Positions 27,401-40,190 of a DNA stretch of 64,000 bases are shown here, piece after piece. Position 1 is the stretch's first letter, and every line of letters starts with the position of its first letter. Origin of the DNA: Vanilla planifolia (taxonomy: Eukaryota > Streptophyta > Magnoliopsida > Asparagales > Orchidaceae). Under the pieces are notes generated by a model that worked only from the letters and a program-made list of their open reading frames with translations, did not search any database and was not told the origin of the DNA. The translations under genes and the position numbers were made by a program. The stretch lies in NCBI GenBank assembly GCA_023846275.1, contig CM043868.1:14355755-14419754 (forward strand), given 5' to 3'.

Positions 27401-29640
27401 TCTTTCCCATCCTATTATTTCATCTGCTCGATCGCTATAATGAAATTCCCAAATTTCACTTTCTTCCAAAGGTGCCTTCCCTTTCCATTCTCACACATAG
27501 TGACCCAAAGAGCTAATTTGATTACTCTCTCTCTCTCTCCTCTCTCTACTTGTGGCTTGTTCAATTCTTAAACATTTTTTCCAAAAACCTTCACAGATAA
27601 CCAAACCTAATTTTATATATTCCTTATTTTCTTGTTATTTTCCCTCCTTGGATTGATCACAACTCAAGCCTTAACTAATTGTTGACCTTCACCCATGAAA
27701 TTCTAGCCATTGGAAATATCATCAGTTGTTTAAAGCTATGATTCATTGCCTATGTTTCACTTTTGCTTATTAAAATTAGGTTATTCAAAAAAAATAAATT
27801 AAAATATTTAATTAAGAATATATAATATATAATATTGCTTAAGTTTTTTTATCCAAATAACATCAAAAATTCATCAATCATTTTTACATTAAACTAATTG
27901 GGAAGCTCTATCTATCATCAAATTTTCATAGTTTTTCTTGTAACGATTTATACTTTTAATAATTTTTCTTCCAAAAAATTATATAAATATCAAATAAATT
28001 TTATTTTCTTATGACTTTAGTATGTCTCTTTTTATCAATACACATTTGACTCACAAAAAAATTCTATCATTAGATTTTTGATAAAATGCATTATTTTCAT
28101 ATTTTTTTTACTTTTTTTTTTGCAATGTTTGATAATTTAATATTTTTCTTGTTTTCAAAATCTTATAATTAAAAATTATAATATTTTTATCTTTATCAAC
28201 TCTATTTTATAATTAATTTAATTTAAATTTTCAAAAAATTTGCACAAATTATTTATAATAATTTGTATTTCTCAATTCTAAGTTTGTCCTTTTTTTAATG
28301 GCATATCCTTAATTAGATATGATTTGTTTCAAACAATTAAATAAATTATAAAATTTTAAAAATAGTTAATAAAATAATTCTCATACCATTGAGGATGATA
28401 TAATTATGATCATACCAAACATTATAAATTTAGACAATGCAATATATAATATTTTTATATTATATAACGGTATTCATTACAAATTTTAATATATTATTTT
28501 AGATATAAGACATGCATATTATATATAAATCTAATGGTTGAAGACATTTTTTTTGTTATATTTTATGATCCTTTTTTAACCATTTTATATGACTAATAAT
28601 TTAGATTACACCTTATTTCAATGTATGCCTTTATAATACCCTTCTTATTTTGATATATATTTTTACTAAAACCATTCCATTGGTCTTATTTTTATGTGAA
28701 CCAATGCTATTTAATCCCATTTTGTCTCCAACCTTTTTATGTAAGTTTTTTCATTTTCATTATCTCATTCATTACTTTAATATTTCCTTTCCTCTTGGCT
28801 CCCTAGCCATTTATTCATGCATATGCACATTTTCATTCATACATTTCTTAGTTATATTTTAGTTGCATGATATCATACATCACATTCATTCATATATGCA
28901 AAATATATACATACATATTTGTCATGTACACAAACATCTTAATATATCAATCATCATTCATCACCTAATTTCACATAATTTAAAATTAAATAAGTAAAAT
29001 ATTAATTAAAGTTGAATCCAAATTTTTTTTTTAAAAATCAATAAAAATTTATCAAGCCATAAAAACTAAGCTTTTAACAAAATATTTAACTAAAAAAATC
29101 ATTTAACCACACATCTTAGATTTTCAAGCAGGCTATTGGAAATGCCGTTCTTTCATCTTGCTTTGCCGTGCAGTTATGCATCCTTATGTGGACAATAGTT
29201 CTAATCAGTGGCATGTTTACTATTTTAAGGCTATGATTTTTTTAAAAAAAATGTGTTATGTACAAAACATTATAAATATTATTTGATAAAAAATTATTTT
29301 TAAAAAGTAGCCAAATAGCGAAGGCCATCGGGATTGTGTAGCAATCTTGAACAGTTTGTCGCTTCTCCTTCACTAATACGACAACCAGCCCAAACCAAAT
29401 CTGTCCTGCACGAATTTTTAAAATCGATTCGGGCGGTTGATCTTCTGCATCGTCATTTCCTATTTCAAACCAAACAAGACCTCGCGTATACTCCATATCT
29501 CTATGCCAAAAACAGAAACAGATATTGAGAGAGAAACTGAAGAATATCTACTTTCGAAATATATATATATTATATTTAGCTTCCATGCGTGCTTAACATT
29601 TTTCACAATCCTGCCGTAGTGAGCGATTAAATGAACGGCC
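24500..29640. other. AT-rich intergenic region with decayed tandem-like DNA
   Basis: No gene is seen. At 25365-25620 the motif TTGTACAATACAA(T/A) occurs twice, and 26.0-26.6 kb is rich in TATGATAT-like words. Pyrimidine-rich stretches (27.3-27.6 kb, CT microsatellite at 27526-27546) and a C8-like run at 26768 stand out. ORFs present are short and featureless. Confidence 0.4.
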
Positions 29641-29644
29641 GCGA

Positions 29645-30380
29645 TCACCTCAGCACGCGGCTGCACAATCTCGACACATCCGACGGCCGCAGCGGTTTCA
29701 GCAGGAAATCCTCTGCCCCTTCCTCAAAACAACTGTGGCAAACCCAGAAAAACAAAATATTTACATAATTACCTAACAAATAGTAAGCAATCAACCATTT
29801 TGGAAAGCGAGAAGCACCTTTTTATACGATTAGGGACGTTCTCGGAGGACATGATCACCACAGGAATGTCTTTGAGCTCTGATGACTCCTATATTTTCAG
29901 GTGGATAACATAAATATTAATAAAAAGAAAGACTTAAATGCAAAGATGAAACAATTTAAAAGCTTACCTTCACCTTCTTCAACAGCTCAAGCCCGGTCAT
30001 CTCCGGCATCCAGTAATCAGTAATTATCATACTCACATTTCTTTCCTAAATAAAGAAAATCAAAGCAGCTAATAAAATATTTAAATTTTTTTAAAAATAC
30101 AGTTAAATGGTAAAAAAAAAAAAATTTTTTACCAGCCCGAGAAGCTCCAGTGCCCGCTTTCCGCTGTCCACCGTCGTCACTAAAGAAAATTATAAAAAGC
30201 CCATTTCAACAAATGAATAAATGAATAAGGAAGCGAGAAAGGAATCCAGATTGAACCGCGGAATTTCGAGCTGCGGAGGATATGAGCGACGAGCGCGCGA
30301 TCGACGGAGCTGTCATCGACAGCAAGGACGTGAACCTCCGGATTGGCCTCTTTGGTGCAGCTACATCTTGCCGAGGACAT
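29645..30380 (-). CDS. Type-A two-component response regulator (cytokinin signalling), five exons
   Basis: Five minus-strand exons with GT/AG borders: 30380-30257, 30179-30133, 30045-29968, 29888-29818 and 29732-29645 (TGA 29647-29645). The CDS is 408 bp, encoding 135 residues. It is a single receiver domain. [13 protein letters not shown] supplies the acidic pair D22-D23. [13 protein letters not shown] supplies the phospho-acceptor D67. [10 protein letters not shown] supplies the conserved Ser/Thr position, and [11 protein letters not shown] supplies K119. There is no DNA-binding GARP domain and almost no C-terminal tail, so it is type A, most like the short ARR16/17 and OsRR9/10 forms. Type-A proteins receive phosphate from histidine phosphotransfer proteins and damp cytokinin signalling. 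The five-exon layout is usual for the group. No damage was seen; likely functional. Confidence 0.95.
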
Positions 30381-30441
30381 TCCGGCAGCGATCGAATCGG
30401 TCGAGCTTGCGATGTTGGAAGAATCGGGAGCGGGGAGGGGA

Positions 30442-30448
30442 TTATATA
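30442..30448 (-). promoter_or_regulatory. TATA box of the type-A response regulator
   Basis: Minus-strand TATATAA about 62 bases upstream of the start codon at 30380, in a GC-rich context, implying a short leader of roughly 30-40 bases. Several (A/G)GAT(C/T) words just upstream (for example GGATCC, AGATCC, CGATC around 30487-30515) resemble type-B regulator core sites expected in cytokinin-primary-response promoters. These words are short, so this is suggestive only. Confidence 0.5.
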
Positions 30449-30459
30449 GTAGGAGGCGA

Positions 30460-32280
30460 GAGATGAGATCTGGGAGGCTCGGGTCCGATCGCGGGGCGGA
30501 GGATCCGAGATCCGAACCGTGGGTCCGCCGCCGGATTCGCTCCCTCGTTTTTTCCCACGATGTAGGTCTTCCCGATCTTCTCAGATATAATACTCACTGA
30601 TTTGTATTCACTCTCTCTCTATCAGTACATCCGCCTCTGCTCCGCTGCTCGAATCTCAGACGGAAGCGAGATCTCGTGTCATAAATGGGTCCTTCTTAAA
30701 CGGCGGGCCGGCAGGTGGCGGGCAGAGACCTGAGCTGATTGTTGCCCCACTTAGAGTGGGTTAAGCGGTTAGACCGAGCGGTTAATTTGGTCATCAACGC
30801 CGGGTCTTTGTTTACCGGACGTCAGTAATGGCGGAGGATCTTTGATAGGTTCCGAGAAGACCCGCGACCAAGAGGCTGTTTTAAGTAATGGTTAGTTTCA
30901 TTACTTAATTAATTATCGAACTGAGTCGACCAGAGATTCTTAAATCTGCTTTGTTGATGGGGGAAACGGAAAGTGGTGCAGGAGGGTGGGAAGGAGATAA
31001 TGCAGGTGGTGGGTTACTGGGTTGGAGATCGGAGGCAGATCTTTTGGCTCGTCGAAAACGCAAAGAGGAAAGAAAAGGGAACGAATCTTTGGAAGGAGAC
31101 GCCGCATGGCCTATCCTCGTAGGGTAAATGCTGCATAATCGAATAGGATATCTTTGCTTACATCTTTTCGGATTTGCTTCTTTTTATTTATATATAAACA
31201 AAAGTTGATCCAAACAGTGAAAACTAATGCATCAAAGGCTGAACAAGAAGGTTGGAATTTGACAAATGCTTCGTCTTTATTTTTGTTGTGTTAGCGTTCA
31301 TATCTGTTGTCCGTATGTGTCCAATTAATAGTCTTAATCCAAACAGATAGGAAAATAGTAAAATTAATGAAATAAAAATATATCATCATAATATTATGAT
31401 ATTTGATAAATTAAATTTAAAATCTAATTTTTTAAATAATATGAATATATATAATTAAAATTATTTTCTGATTTTTTTCAGAATAGAGTAAGATTAAAAT
31501 TTAACAATTATATATTTTAAATGATAATTTTAAATTTTCAATTTTATTTAAAATTTTTCAATTGTAATAAGAATATTATTTTGTTTGAGATACTTCGTTA
31601 AAATCTAGTTTAATTGGTTTCACAAGAAATGGAAGGAATTGAAACCAAAACTTTCAATATAAGAAAGTGTGATCATGGAATTGAAAAAGTTAATAACGTT
31701 TTGAAGAAAGATTATTAAACTAAACTTTTATAGATATATATATCTTTGTCAATGTACCACATAGAAGTTTTTGGGACACTAACTAGTTTGTATTTATAAT
31801 TTTAGATATTGAGATACTTTTTTAACTTCTTTTAGTTGTTTTAAAAGCTATTTAAAGTCATCAAAAATGATGTTTGGAGATTCAAAAAAGTATGACATCG
31901 ATGGGAACAGAGTGCTCAATGTGCAGTTATTTTTATAAAAGATTAGATTTTCTTTCTCTTTTTGATAGCTCAGAACCTCAAGAGGAGATTTTGCCTCTTA
32001 AATTGCAAGTCAAGTGTATATCTAATCAATTTGCAAATCTTCTTCAATCATATACAAAGCAATCATTATCTTTGCTTTTTGAGAAACGTCTTAAACAATT
32101 CTCTCTCTTATTCTTCTCCCTCTCCTTCAATTCCTTACTCTACTAATCACTCTGGATACTTATTGCCTTTAATAGTAGTCAGACTTATAGTAGATATTTG
32201 AGAAAGCAAATGATAAGGAAAGTATAAGAAATTCAAAAATTTTCTTTAAAATCTTGGAATCTCCAATTTCTTTCGTGGTA
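30460..32280. other. Upstream region of the response regulator
   Basis: GC-rich up to about 31,130, then AT-rich spacer. A CT-rich run (30612-30622) and inverted short words are seen. No coding exon could be supported. The plus-strand frame at 31874-32146 has no recognisable domain. Confidence 0.4.
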
Positions 32281-32282
32281 CT

Positions 32283-34569
32283 TGTTGAACCCCTTTGTGC
32301 ACCACGAGTTTGATGAGTACAAAACCATTGTACTAATGTTAATGATTTGTTGAGTGTATTTCAGATCATGCTTCTCAAGTGCTTACAGGGATTAGGAGAT
32401 TGGAGAGCTTGGTCGATTAATCCATGGAGCGATCCACATGAAAAGCATTGTCAAAGTTCATTAGTGGCATGGCTCAAGAACGACTCTCAAACGTCAGCTC
32501 ATGAGAGTCAATCAGGTTCTCCTTGTGGCGTGGCAAAACCACTTGGAGATTTTCATATACTACATTATCAAGGTTAGATTGATAAACACATCCTGTTAAT
32601 CAATGTGTGACACACTTAGGATTGCATTTTTGAGATTCATACAATGCATCATATCTTTATTAGAATTACATTATGATGTTTTTTAATTAACCTTTAATCG
32701 ATCAGTTTGACATCATTACATTGGTAATTATAGTTATTAATTTGGTTAATATCTCTCTTATTTAATTGCCTAAGGGTTGTACCATACGATTTTATATATC
32801 GTATTAGTGCAACTCTACGTATGAGGCTTACATTTAAGAAGGTGTTGTGATTAAACAAGTCATTGACTTATATAATCAATATTTTACACCATATTTATTT
32901 TGGTTTAAATAAAAATATAATTATTAGTTATTAAAGCTTTCAAAATTTTATTTCCGATTTTCGCTTTACGCCAAACCGAAAAAAAGGGGTTCGGTTAACG
33001 CCGAACCGGAACCAAGCCGAACCGGCCAGGCAAGGACCCGTTAGCACAAGCAAGCCAGAGTTCCTAATTTGGGTTCGAGTCATACTTGACCCGTTAGCGC
33101 AAACACAAGCCAGAGATCCTAATGCGGCGGGTTCGGGTCATATTTGACCCGTTATGCTCTAAACAGGTCGGCTTGGGTAATGACTTCCCAACCGCACCTG
33201 GGGGCAGCCAACCCCAATGTTTTCGGCTGAAGGTCAAAGAGCGGTGAACTCTTATATGCGCTGTTTCTCTCGTCCAATAGGCAATGTGGGACTAAAGCTT
33301 AAAAGTTTTTTTTTGGCTTTCCTTCTCTGTTTTTCCGGCGCAACGGTTATTTGTGTTAAAATTACTTTCTTCTCCTCTTCTAGCCGTTGGAACCAATCAT
33401 CAATTGCTCGATCTCCTTCTATAAGAAGGATTGAATTCGAGGGATTTTTGTTAGAAAAAGAATTGGAAAAATCCCTGCAGAGACGGATAAAAATCACTGG
33501 AATTACTGTTCATCGTCTTCCTCAGCCTTCTCGGGCCGAAACGAAAACACGCTCTTCTTGCTTCAAATTCGCACGGTTTCATCCCTCTTTGTTTCTATTT
33601 ACTATTGCTTACTCAACTACACCTCATACTCTACTTAGCTACTTGAATTGAGGTTGAATTTACTGCAAATCTTTTCCGTTATCCAAGTTTCGCCGTTCTT
33701 GATTTTTCGGACCAATCTTCACCAAATTTGATTGTTAGTACACGCCTTGAAATCTCTATTAGCTTTTCGAAATACAACTCATTAGTTTCGAATTTCTATT
33801 ACGTCGAATTTCAATCCAAATCACCTCCGAAGCAACATTTCCGCCCAAAACAGAACAACGCCTCTCGCAAACGCGATTTGGGCATTGTCCTGTTTGGAAA
33901 GCGCGTTCAGAGGCGCGTAGTCCTGTTTTGAAGCGCGTTCAGAAGTGCGTTTGTTTCTTTTTTAAGCTGCGGTTTGAAAAGTGATTTCTTTCATTATCTT
34001 AAGTTTAATTAATTAGATTTAATTGTTAAGTATGAGCTCTAAGTACACAAGGACTTATATTTAAGAGCTCCAAATAATTTGTGTGTTTTTAACGAAATTT
34101 ATATTGTTGAATTTTTTTTTGTTAAGCATTTATTAATACTTGTTTAGTAGTTGTGTCACAAATTAAGATTAAAGGATTGTGGTACAGGTTGATGTAAAAC
34201 TTTTACTTGAAAGCTGAAATCTGTTTTCTTGCCAAAATTGTAACAGCTTTGTTGTTGTGAGTGTGCAGCGTGTCTTGCTGCTGTTGATTGTATTTGGTTG
34301 GTACCAATTGGGTTGATTGGTTGTTGTGAGGGTTTCGGCCTACCCGCCGGTTGGGCAAAAGGCAGTGTTTAGTAGTGAAGCCTGGCTGGGTCAGCTAGGG
34401 GTGGATGTAGGCAAAGGTTTTGCCGAACCACTTGAAATTGTGTGTGCTTTTCATTCTTTACTTCATTGCTCATAATTTCTCTTTACTATTGTAATTAACT
34501 TTAAAATTGTTTAAAAAATTTGTAAAAGGAACAATTCACCCCCCTCTTGTAACACGCAAGTTTCCAACA
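32283..34569 (+). mobile_element. Solo LTR (2287 bp, copia SIRE/Maximus-like) with target-site duplication
   Basis: The ends are TGTTG (32283) and CAACA (34569), a perfect 5-base inverted terminus. They are flanked by GTACT at 32278-32282 and GTACT at 34570-34574, an exact 5-bp target duplication. No internal coding region lies between, so the element was reduced to a solo LTR by recombination. The 3' part (CTGGCTGGGTCAGCTAGGGG, TTTTGCCGAACCACTT, then CAATTCACCCCCCTCTTGT) is typical of long plant copia LTRs of the SIRE/Maximus kind. Homologous copies lie at 49.9-50.65 and 57.65-59.72 kb. The intact termini and higher GC and CpG content show it is much younger than those. Confidence 0.88.
33020..33160 (+). 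repeat. Direct repeat pair within the solo LTR
   Basis: Two copies, each about 60 bases: ACCCGTTAGCACAAGC onward (33036) and ACCCGTTAGCGCAAAC onward (33090). Each runs through AAGCCAGAG(T/A)TCCTAAT and a GGGTTCG(A/G)GTCATA(C/T)TTGACCCGTTA block. Such duplications often lie just upstream of an LTR promoter; a TATAT box follows near 33253. Confidence 0.65.
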
Positions 34570-34574
34570 GTACT

Positions 34575-37500
34575 TGTAGATTTGGAAGGATTAACTTTCG
34601 TATCTCTAATAGGTTTAGTCTCTACCAAGGAGACTTCGATAGTAAGATAGAAGTTCTCTTCTTAGAAACTATAATCAGATTTTTTAAAAGCATTAATGAG
34701 CACATCCAACAATGAGCCCTTATGTTTTTCTTTCGGCATTGCTTTTAAAACCTATACCATTGTTGACTTCTTTTTTTGGAACTTCTTCAATCTTTATACC
34801 TGCAATATCTTTATATTTTTTTAAGATAATTAAGTTGCATTACATTTTAGGATGAGTTTATTATTATGTTGTATGTCTTGTAAAGCATACTATAAGCAAC
34901 TAAAAAGTACAGATTTCAAAATGTAAAAATAAAAATACTAATGAATAATTAGTTGAGATGAATCGAATGATGCTTATAATATATTTAAATTATATATATA
35001 CATATAACAAAGCCTAAACCTAATTTCTTAGCTGCATCTCCCATTTTGTACCTCATTCATCTTGTAAGGGTTAACCTTAATCTTTAGTTGCCTCATTGTC
35101 ATATCGTGACGAGGAGGAGCTCCGATTATGGGATTCTTGGAAATAATAGAAGCCTTTTCATGAGGATAAAAATCGGGTCAACATAAATTCACATGAATCA
35201 AATCCAATTCCTAACATAGTCACTTATTGCTCTTTATCATGTCGTTGTCGCTAGTCGTAAAGGAGATTATCTTCCACTTTCTTCCAAGGTCTTGGTCAAG
35301 AGCTTAACTAATTGAAGCTTAATTTGTAATATGTATAGAGATTTACCAATGGTATTTCTTTAGCCCTCATAAAGATTTATCAATGATATTTCTTTAGTCC
35401 ATCATGAAGACCTTCTATTATAGGTCCTTTTCTTATAAATGTTTTAAGTATTTAAGCTTAATTTAAGACAAAGATTAGCTTACATAGCCATATTCAAGCA
35501 TCTCAAATCTCTAATTTAAGTTTTATTAGAGATTATTTATAAACTTAAAGTTTAAATTTAATCTTAACACTTTTATCCATATTTGCAAACTATATCCCTA
35601 CCCAAGTTAGCCTTCTTCTAAGGTATTAAAATTTAGCCTTCCAAGACTTTGTTACAAGAAACTAAGGGCCACACGCACGTAAGAGCCATTTAGGATCTCT
35701 TAAGGGTTGAACCCATGCCTCTCATGACTTAACCAAGCCATGATTCTATGCTTCTAAAGCAAACACAAGGAATGAGATACTTGTCTACAATATTATCTAG
35801 GGTTTTTTATTTATTTCCAAGAGTCATTAAATAGTTTATGACTTAAGCTCACGTGTAAATTATATCACATAGCATTTTACACATTTTTAATTCACAATTT
35901 TGATAATAAAGCATACATTTCTACCTTAATATCGTGTTAATTAAATTTGTGATTTTTTAAGAAATAAACTTATATAAAAAACATGAAATCAAGTCTTGAT
36001 TTTACATATTATATGGTTCCTTATGTCATGAAACTCTTTGTTTATTCATGCAATAATTAAGAAGTGAGCATAGCTCTCAATTTATATTATTATAGATCAA
36101 TTATGTTAAGAAAGAAAAGGAATTTCATTAGATATTCTAACTTCTAATAAGAAATATAAGAAAAAAAATTCTATATTGTCTAGATTGTGAGAGTTAAAAT
36201 CAATAGAATTTGGTTCCCCATAGTTTGATGATTTTCTAACATTCATCACGATAACTCATACTTATTACATACATATTTAGACAACCAACAAATCATAAAA
36301 ATTAACAAGGTTTTAACTTATTCCATATGACAAAACCTCATGTAAGAGATGTTTTGTATCAACAAATTGATATTCCAATTCATTTATCATATATATCTAT
36401 AAAAAAAAGGTTAAACATGTAAATATATGATCATAGAAGTTACTTTGCATTCATAGATAATATGTTAATACACATTTTTGGAATGATTCCATTAGCATTG
36501 CATAAAAAAGAATGATTAGATATTATCATAATTATTTTCTAAGGGTTTCACATGAATTTTGGCAAAGTAATTCTTTTTTATTTTGTCTTAAATTTTAGAT
36601 AAATTTATTGTATATTCCCAAGAGTCATCTTATTTGAAAAGTTGTATAGAGTAATTCTCCTTATTTAAGACTTTCTTTAATTTAATTCTTAAACCATTAT
36701 TCTTCTTTCTCACAACTTGTCTTTCTTTTCTCAATATGCTTTAATTAGCCTCTTCAAATTCTTCTTTGCAGCTAACTTTTTTTAAAACCCTTACACACAC
36801 ATCTTAAAGATTTGACTAGCCTTAACCACATCTTCTTAAACCAAGGCTTATTGTTTTAAAAAAAACCAATTTGGGTTGGTTTAAGTGAAGATTCACCTAT
36901 TCAAGTTAAATATCTTATAATTAACCCCTTTTTAGATAATCATATTTAGCTCCTAAAATTTAGGAATCTAAGTAAGATAGAGTTAAAAGATGCTTCAATA
37001 TTTATTCTTCTTTCTAATATATGCCTTAAGATATTTTTATATGCATCACAAACCTTTTTCCCATTTTTAATCTTCTTATTTTCACAAATAAATTGATTTC
37101 TAATTTTTATAGATTTCATCAATATTTTTATTATGCATTCAAGATTGGATAAGAATAATGATAGGAGATAAAATTATTAATATAAATAAACTTATAAGTT
37201 CATTTAGAAGTATTAAGTCTAATTATATCTTGGCTTATATGATACAACTTAAATCTTATTATTTTTTTTCACTCTATACCATTTTTTATTATATTGTATT
37301 TTCAACTAATTTTATTTTTTTTACATTTTTTTAATTTTTCTGTCCCTTTTCCCATTTAGCTTTTGCTTATTTTTTATATTTTCATATTATATTAATATTT
37401 TTAATATTAGTATTTATTATATTTTTATTTCTCCTTTTTATTACTAAATTTTCTCATTTAATTTTCCCTCTTAATGATTATTTTATTTTTTATTTGCTAA

Positions 37501-39900
37501 TGTATTTGTTTTTTTATTTAATTTTTCTCTCCTCTATTTAACTCTCTGTAAATTTCTATATTTTAATATTTCATTATTTTTATTTTATTATATTTCACTT
37601 TTATTTTTTCTATATAATTTAATTCAATTTTAATTTATTTTTAATTTTATTTAATCTAAATTCTCATTCACTTTGTCTTCTGCTTCTCTCTCCCATACAA
37701 AAAAAATGGTTTATGTGACTTTGATCCCGAACCAAGGTTGACATTGAACAAATGACCATCTTTCGTAGGTACCACGTGTTCATGCATTTTAATTTGAATC
37801 CATATGTTAACCTGATTCAACATGGCTTCGTTCCTTGGTTCGACAAAATCAAACCTTTTTCTCCTTCATCTTGTCCCTCCCTTATCTCGAATGAATCCCT
37901 TTCAATTTCTATGATTAAACCAAAAAGCCACAACAATAATTCTCCTCTTCTACTATAATGTTTTTGTCAAAAGAACCTCCTTCTTGATAGGAACTCGAGA
38001 CCATCTTTCTCTCTCTCTGACAAAGAAAAACTCTTACAATTCTCACTCTCCTCTCTTTCTCTTTGTCGATTCCTCTCGAAACCACAACCAACTTAATTCA
38101 CCATGTGTCAAAACTGTTCTAAGTATAGTTCTTTCTTAAGCCAAGATGTAACTATGCTATTATTTACTTAAATCTAAAAAGGAACAATTTAAATGCATAG
38201 AAGGAATAAAACTCACCATGCATTTATAAATCAAGACTTATGTATGCCCTGGGTTGGGTAAAGGAATTAACAACCATAACTTGATAGAACAATTACTTGT
38301 GAGTTCAATTGAGAAGAAATAACAATGAGAAAAGGTTAAAGCAACCATTATTTTAATTTGCTCCTGTTATCATCACTAGAATTACAACATTCCATTCACA
38401 TGGGAAACATTAGTGTGCTATTTGCATAAAATATACTACATATTTTCTTATTTGAAAATCTATCTTTTATGAGAACAATTCTTCAAAGCTAGAATTTGTG
38501 AAAAAAAATATACTCTCAACACAAGCCTAAGAATTAAAAATTTATTCCAAAACTTTAATAATTCAATTCTCTAAGTTTTCAAAAATTACAAACTTAATAG
38601 TTTTGAGTTTGTCTCTAATATTTCTTCCTATTAATATATTTCAGTAATATTTTTGATTAAGTTGGAGATTATGACACACTTTTTAAATTTCTTATTATTA
38701 TTTCAATATCTTTATATATAAATGATCTTATTTTATGAAATTCAATCATATTTGATCACCATCCCATTGGTTTAATTCTAGGGTTTCTATCATTTTGATC
38801 TAAGAGAAAATAAGAGATGTTACATAACAATGCAATGATAAATGTAGTGAAGAGAGGTCAAAAACTATGCTTAGGGCATTGTGCAAAGGAGCTGGTCATG
38901 TTAGGAATGAGGGATTTGGAAATTAAATGTTCACTAAGGATTTGGCTTATTTGGCATATATATGTGGTTAATTTTATTTTATTTTCTCAATAAGCCCTTG
39001 AACTACTTCAATTCATAAAAATTTCAAATGAATTCTACTTGAGTTGAAGGAAATGTTGTTCGACTTATCAGGGTGAGGTCTATCTGATAATATATTTAAT
39101 TTTGTGTTTTAAAATACTTTGTTTTTAGTCACTTTTAAAACACTTTATTATATGGCCAACATAATTATAACTTAGTTTTTGAACACTAACACTGGTTAAT
39201 TTCATTAGAGTTTTGGATTAGTTATAATTATATTCTCTTATATTAATTTGGACGTTAATATTTAAAACAATTTGGAACATTCTTTCCTTAACCCATATTA
39301 GGTTGCACCTTTTATTCTTTTTAATATTTGGAAAGATCTAATATAACATGGCATTAATTTGCCTTCATTTCTAAATTTTGATAAACCATTCATTGGGCTT
39401 ACCTTTAAAAACATATGTTCTCTTTAAAATTTGGTTTTTCTATTCTTGATGTTATGTACTTTCAATTTATAATTTTTTAATCTCAATTTAATATCAATAG
39501 ATACCCTTTTACACAAAATGTTTGTATTATTGATTCCATTGTTGGCTTATTTTAATATCATTTTTTATTTTTCTATGTCCTAGTTAATCCTCTATACTAT
39601 TAACACATATTTATATTTTATAAAGATATTTAAGTCATGCAACACATTCCAATATGTATCCAAATCATGTTAAAATTTACATCCACATCATACATATAAA
39701 AGAGATGTCATGATACTTATTGTACTCCATGATAGAGGCATTAAATGTGCATGAAAAGCAATAAATCTCTTTTTAAATCTCTTTTGTGGTGATTCTAAGG
39801 GTCAAATAAATATTAATTCTAATTTACACCAAGCCTTAATATGAAAACATAAGTGTCCCATGCAGTGTTATGATTTTTTAAGAAAAACACTTTTACACTT
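34575..39900. other. AT-rich intergenic region, no gene recognised
   Basis: No supported coding sequence. 37,255-37,650 is an extreme T-rich low-complexity stretch (runs of TTTTATT with very few G), followed by CT-rich DNA to about 38,070. The remainder is ordinary AT-rich spacer. Confidence 0.4.
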
Positions 39901-39919
39901 GCTAATATCTTTATTTTAC

Positions 39920-40190
39920 AATGGAACTTTTTTGCTTTTCAATAGTTTTGTGACTTATTAACCCTTAAGATATGTTTTAGCTCTCATTATCCACATAGGC
40001 ATTTTTTAGCCTTTCATGTTTCTCATGGTTTATTAACCAATGCATTTCTCTATCTTTCATATTTGTCATAGCTTATTTAATCACTTAAGAATTTTTTTCC
40101 TTTTAAATTTCTTATGGCCATTAGCCACCCAAACATTTTTTAGCCTTTCAAATTTTGTGTTTTATTAGCTACCCAAGAATTTCTAATCAT
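39920..40190 (+). repeat. Minisatellite-like tandem array, about 44-bp period, six diverged units
   Basis: The unit is approximately CATTTTTTAGCCTTTCA, then a T-rich stretch with CTCATGG, then TTATTAACCACCCAAG. CATTTTTTAGCCTTTCA recurs exactly at 40000 and 40134 (134 bases, three periods). Weaker copies start near 39926, 39970, 40043 and 40090. No coding frame runs through it. Confidence 0.7.

Noticed and set aside
30221-30600. Arg-rich plus-strand frames
   Set aside because: They are antisense to exon 1 and the promoter of the response regulator, and compositional only.
33217-33651. 144-codon plus-strand frame with a hydrophobic segment
   Set aside because: It lies wholly inside the solo LTR. 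Such LTRs do not encode proteins, and no domain is seen.
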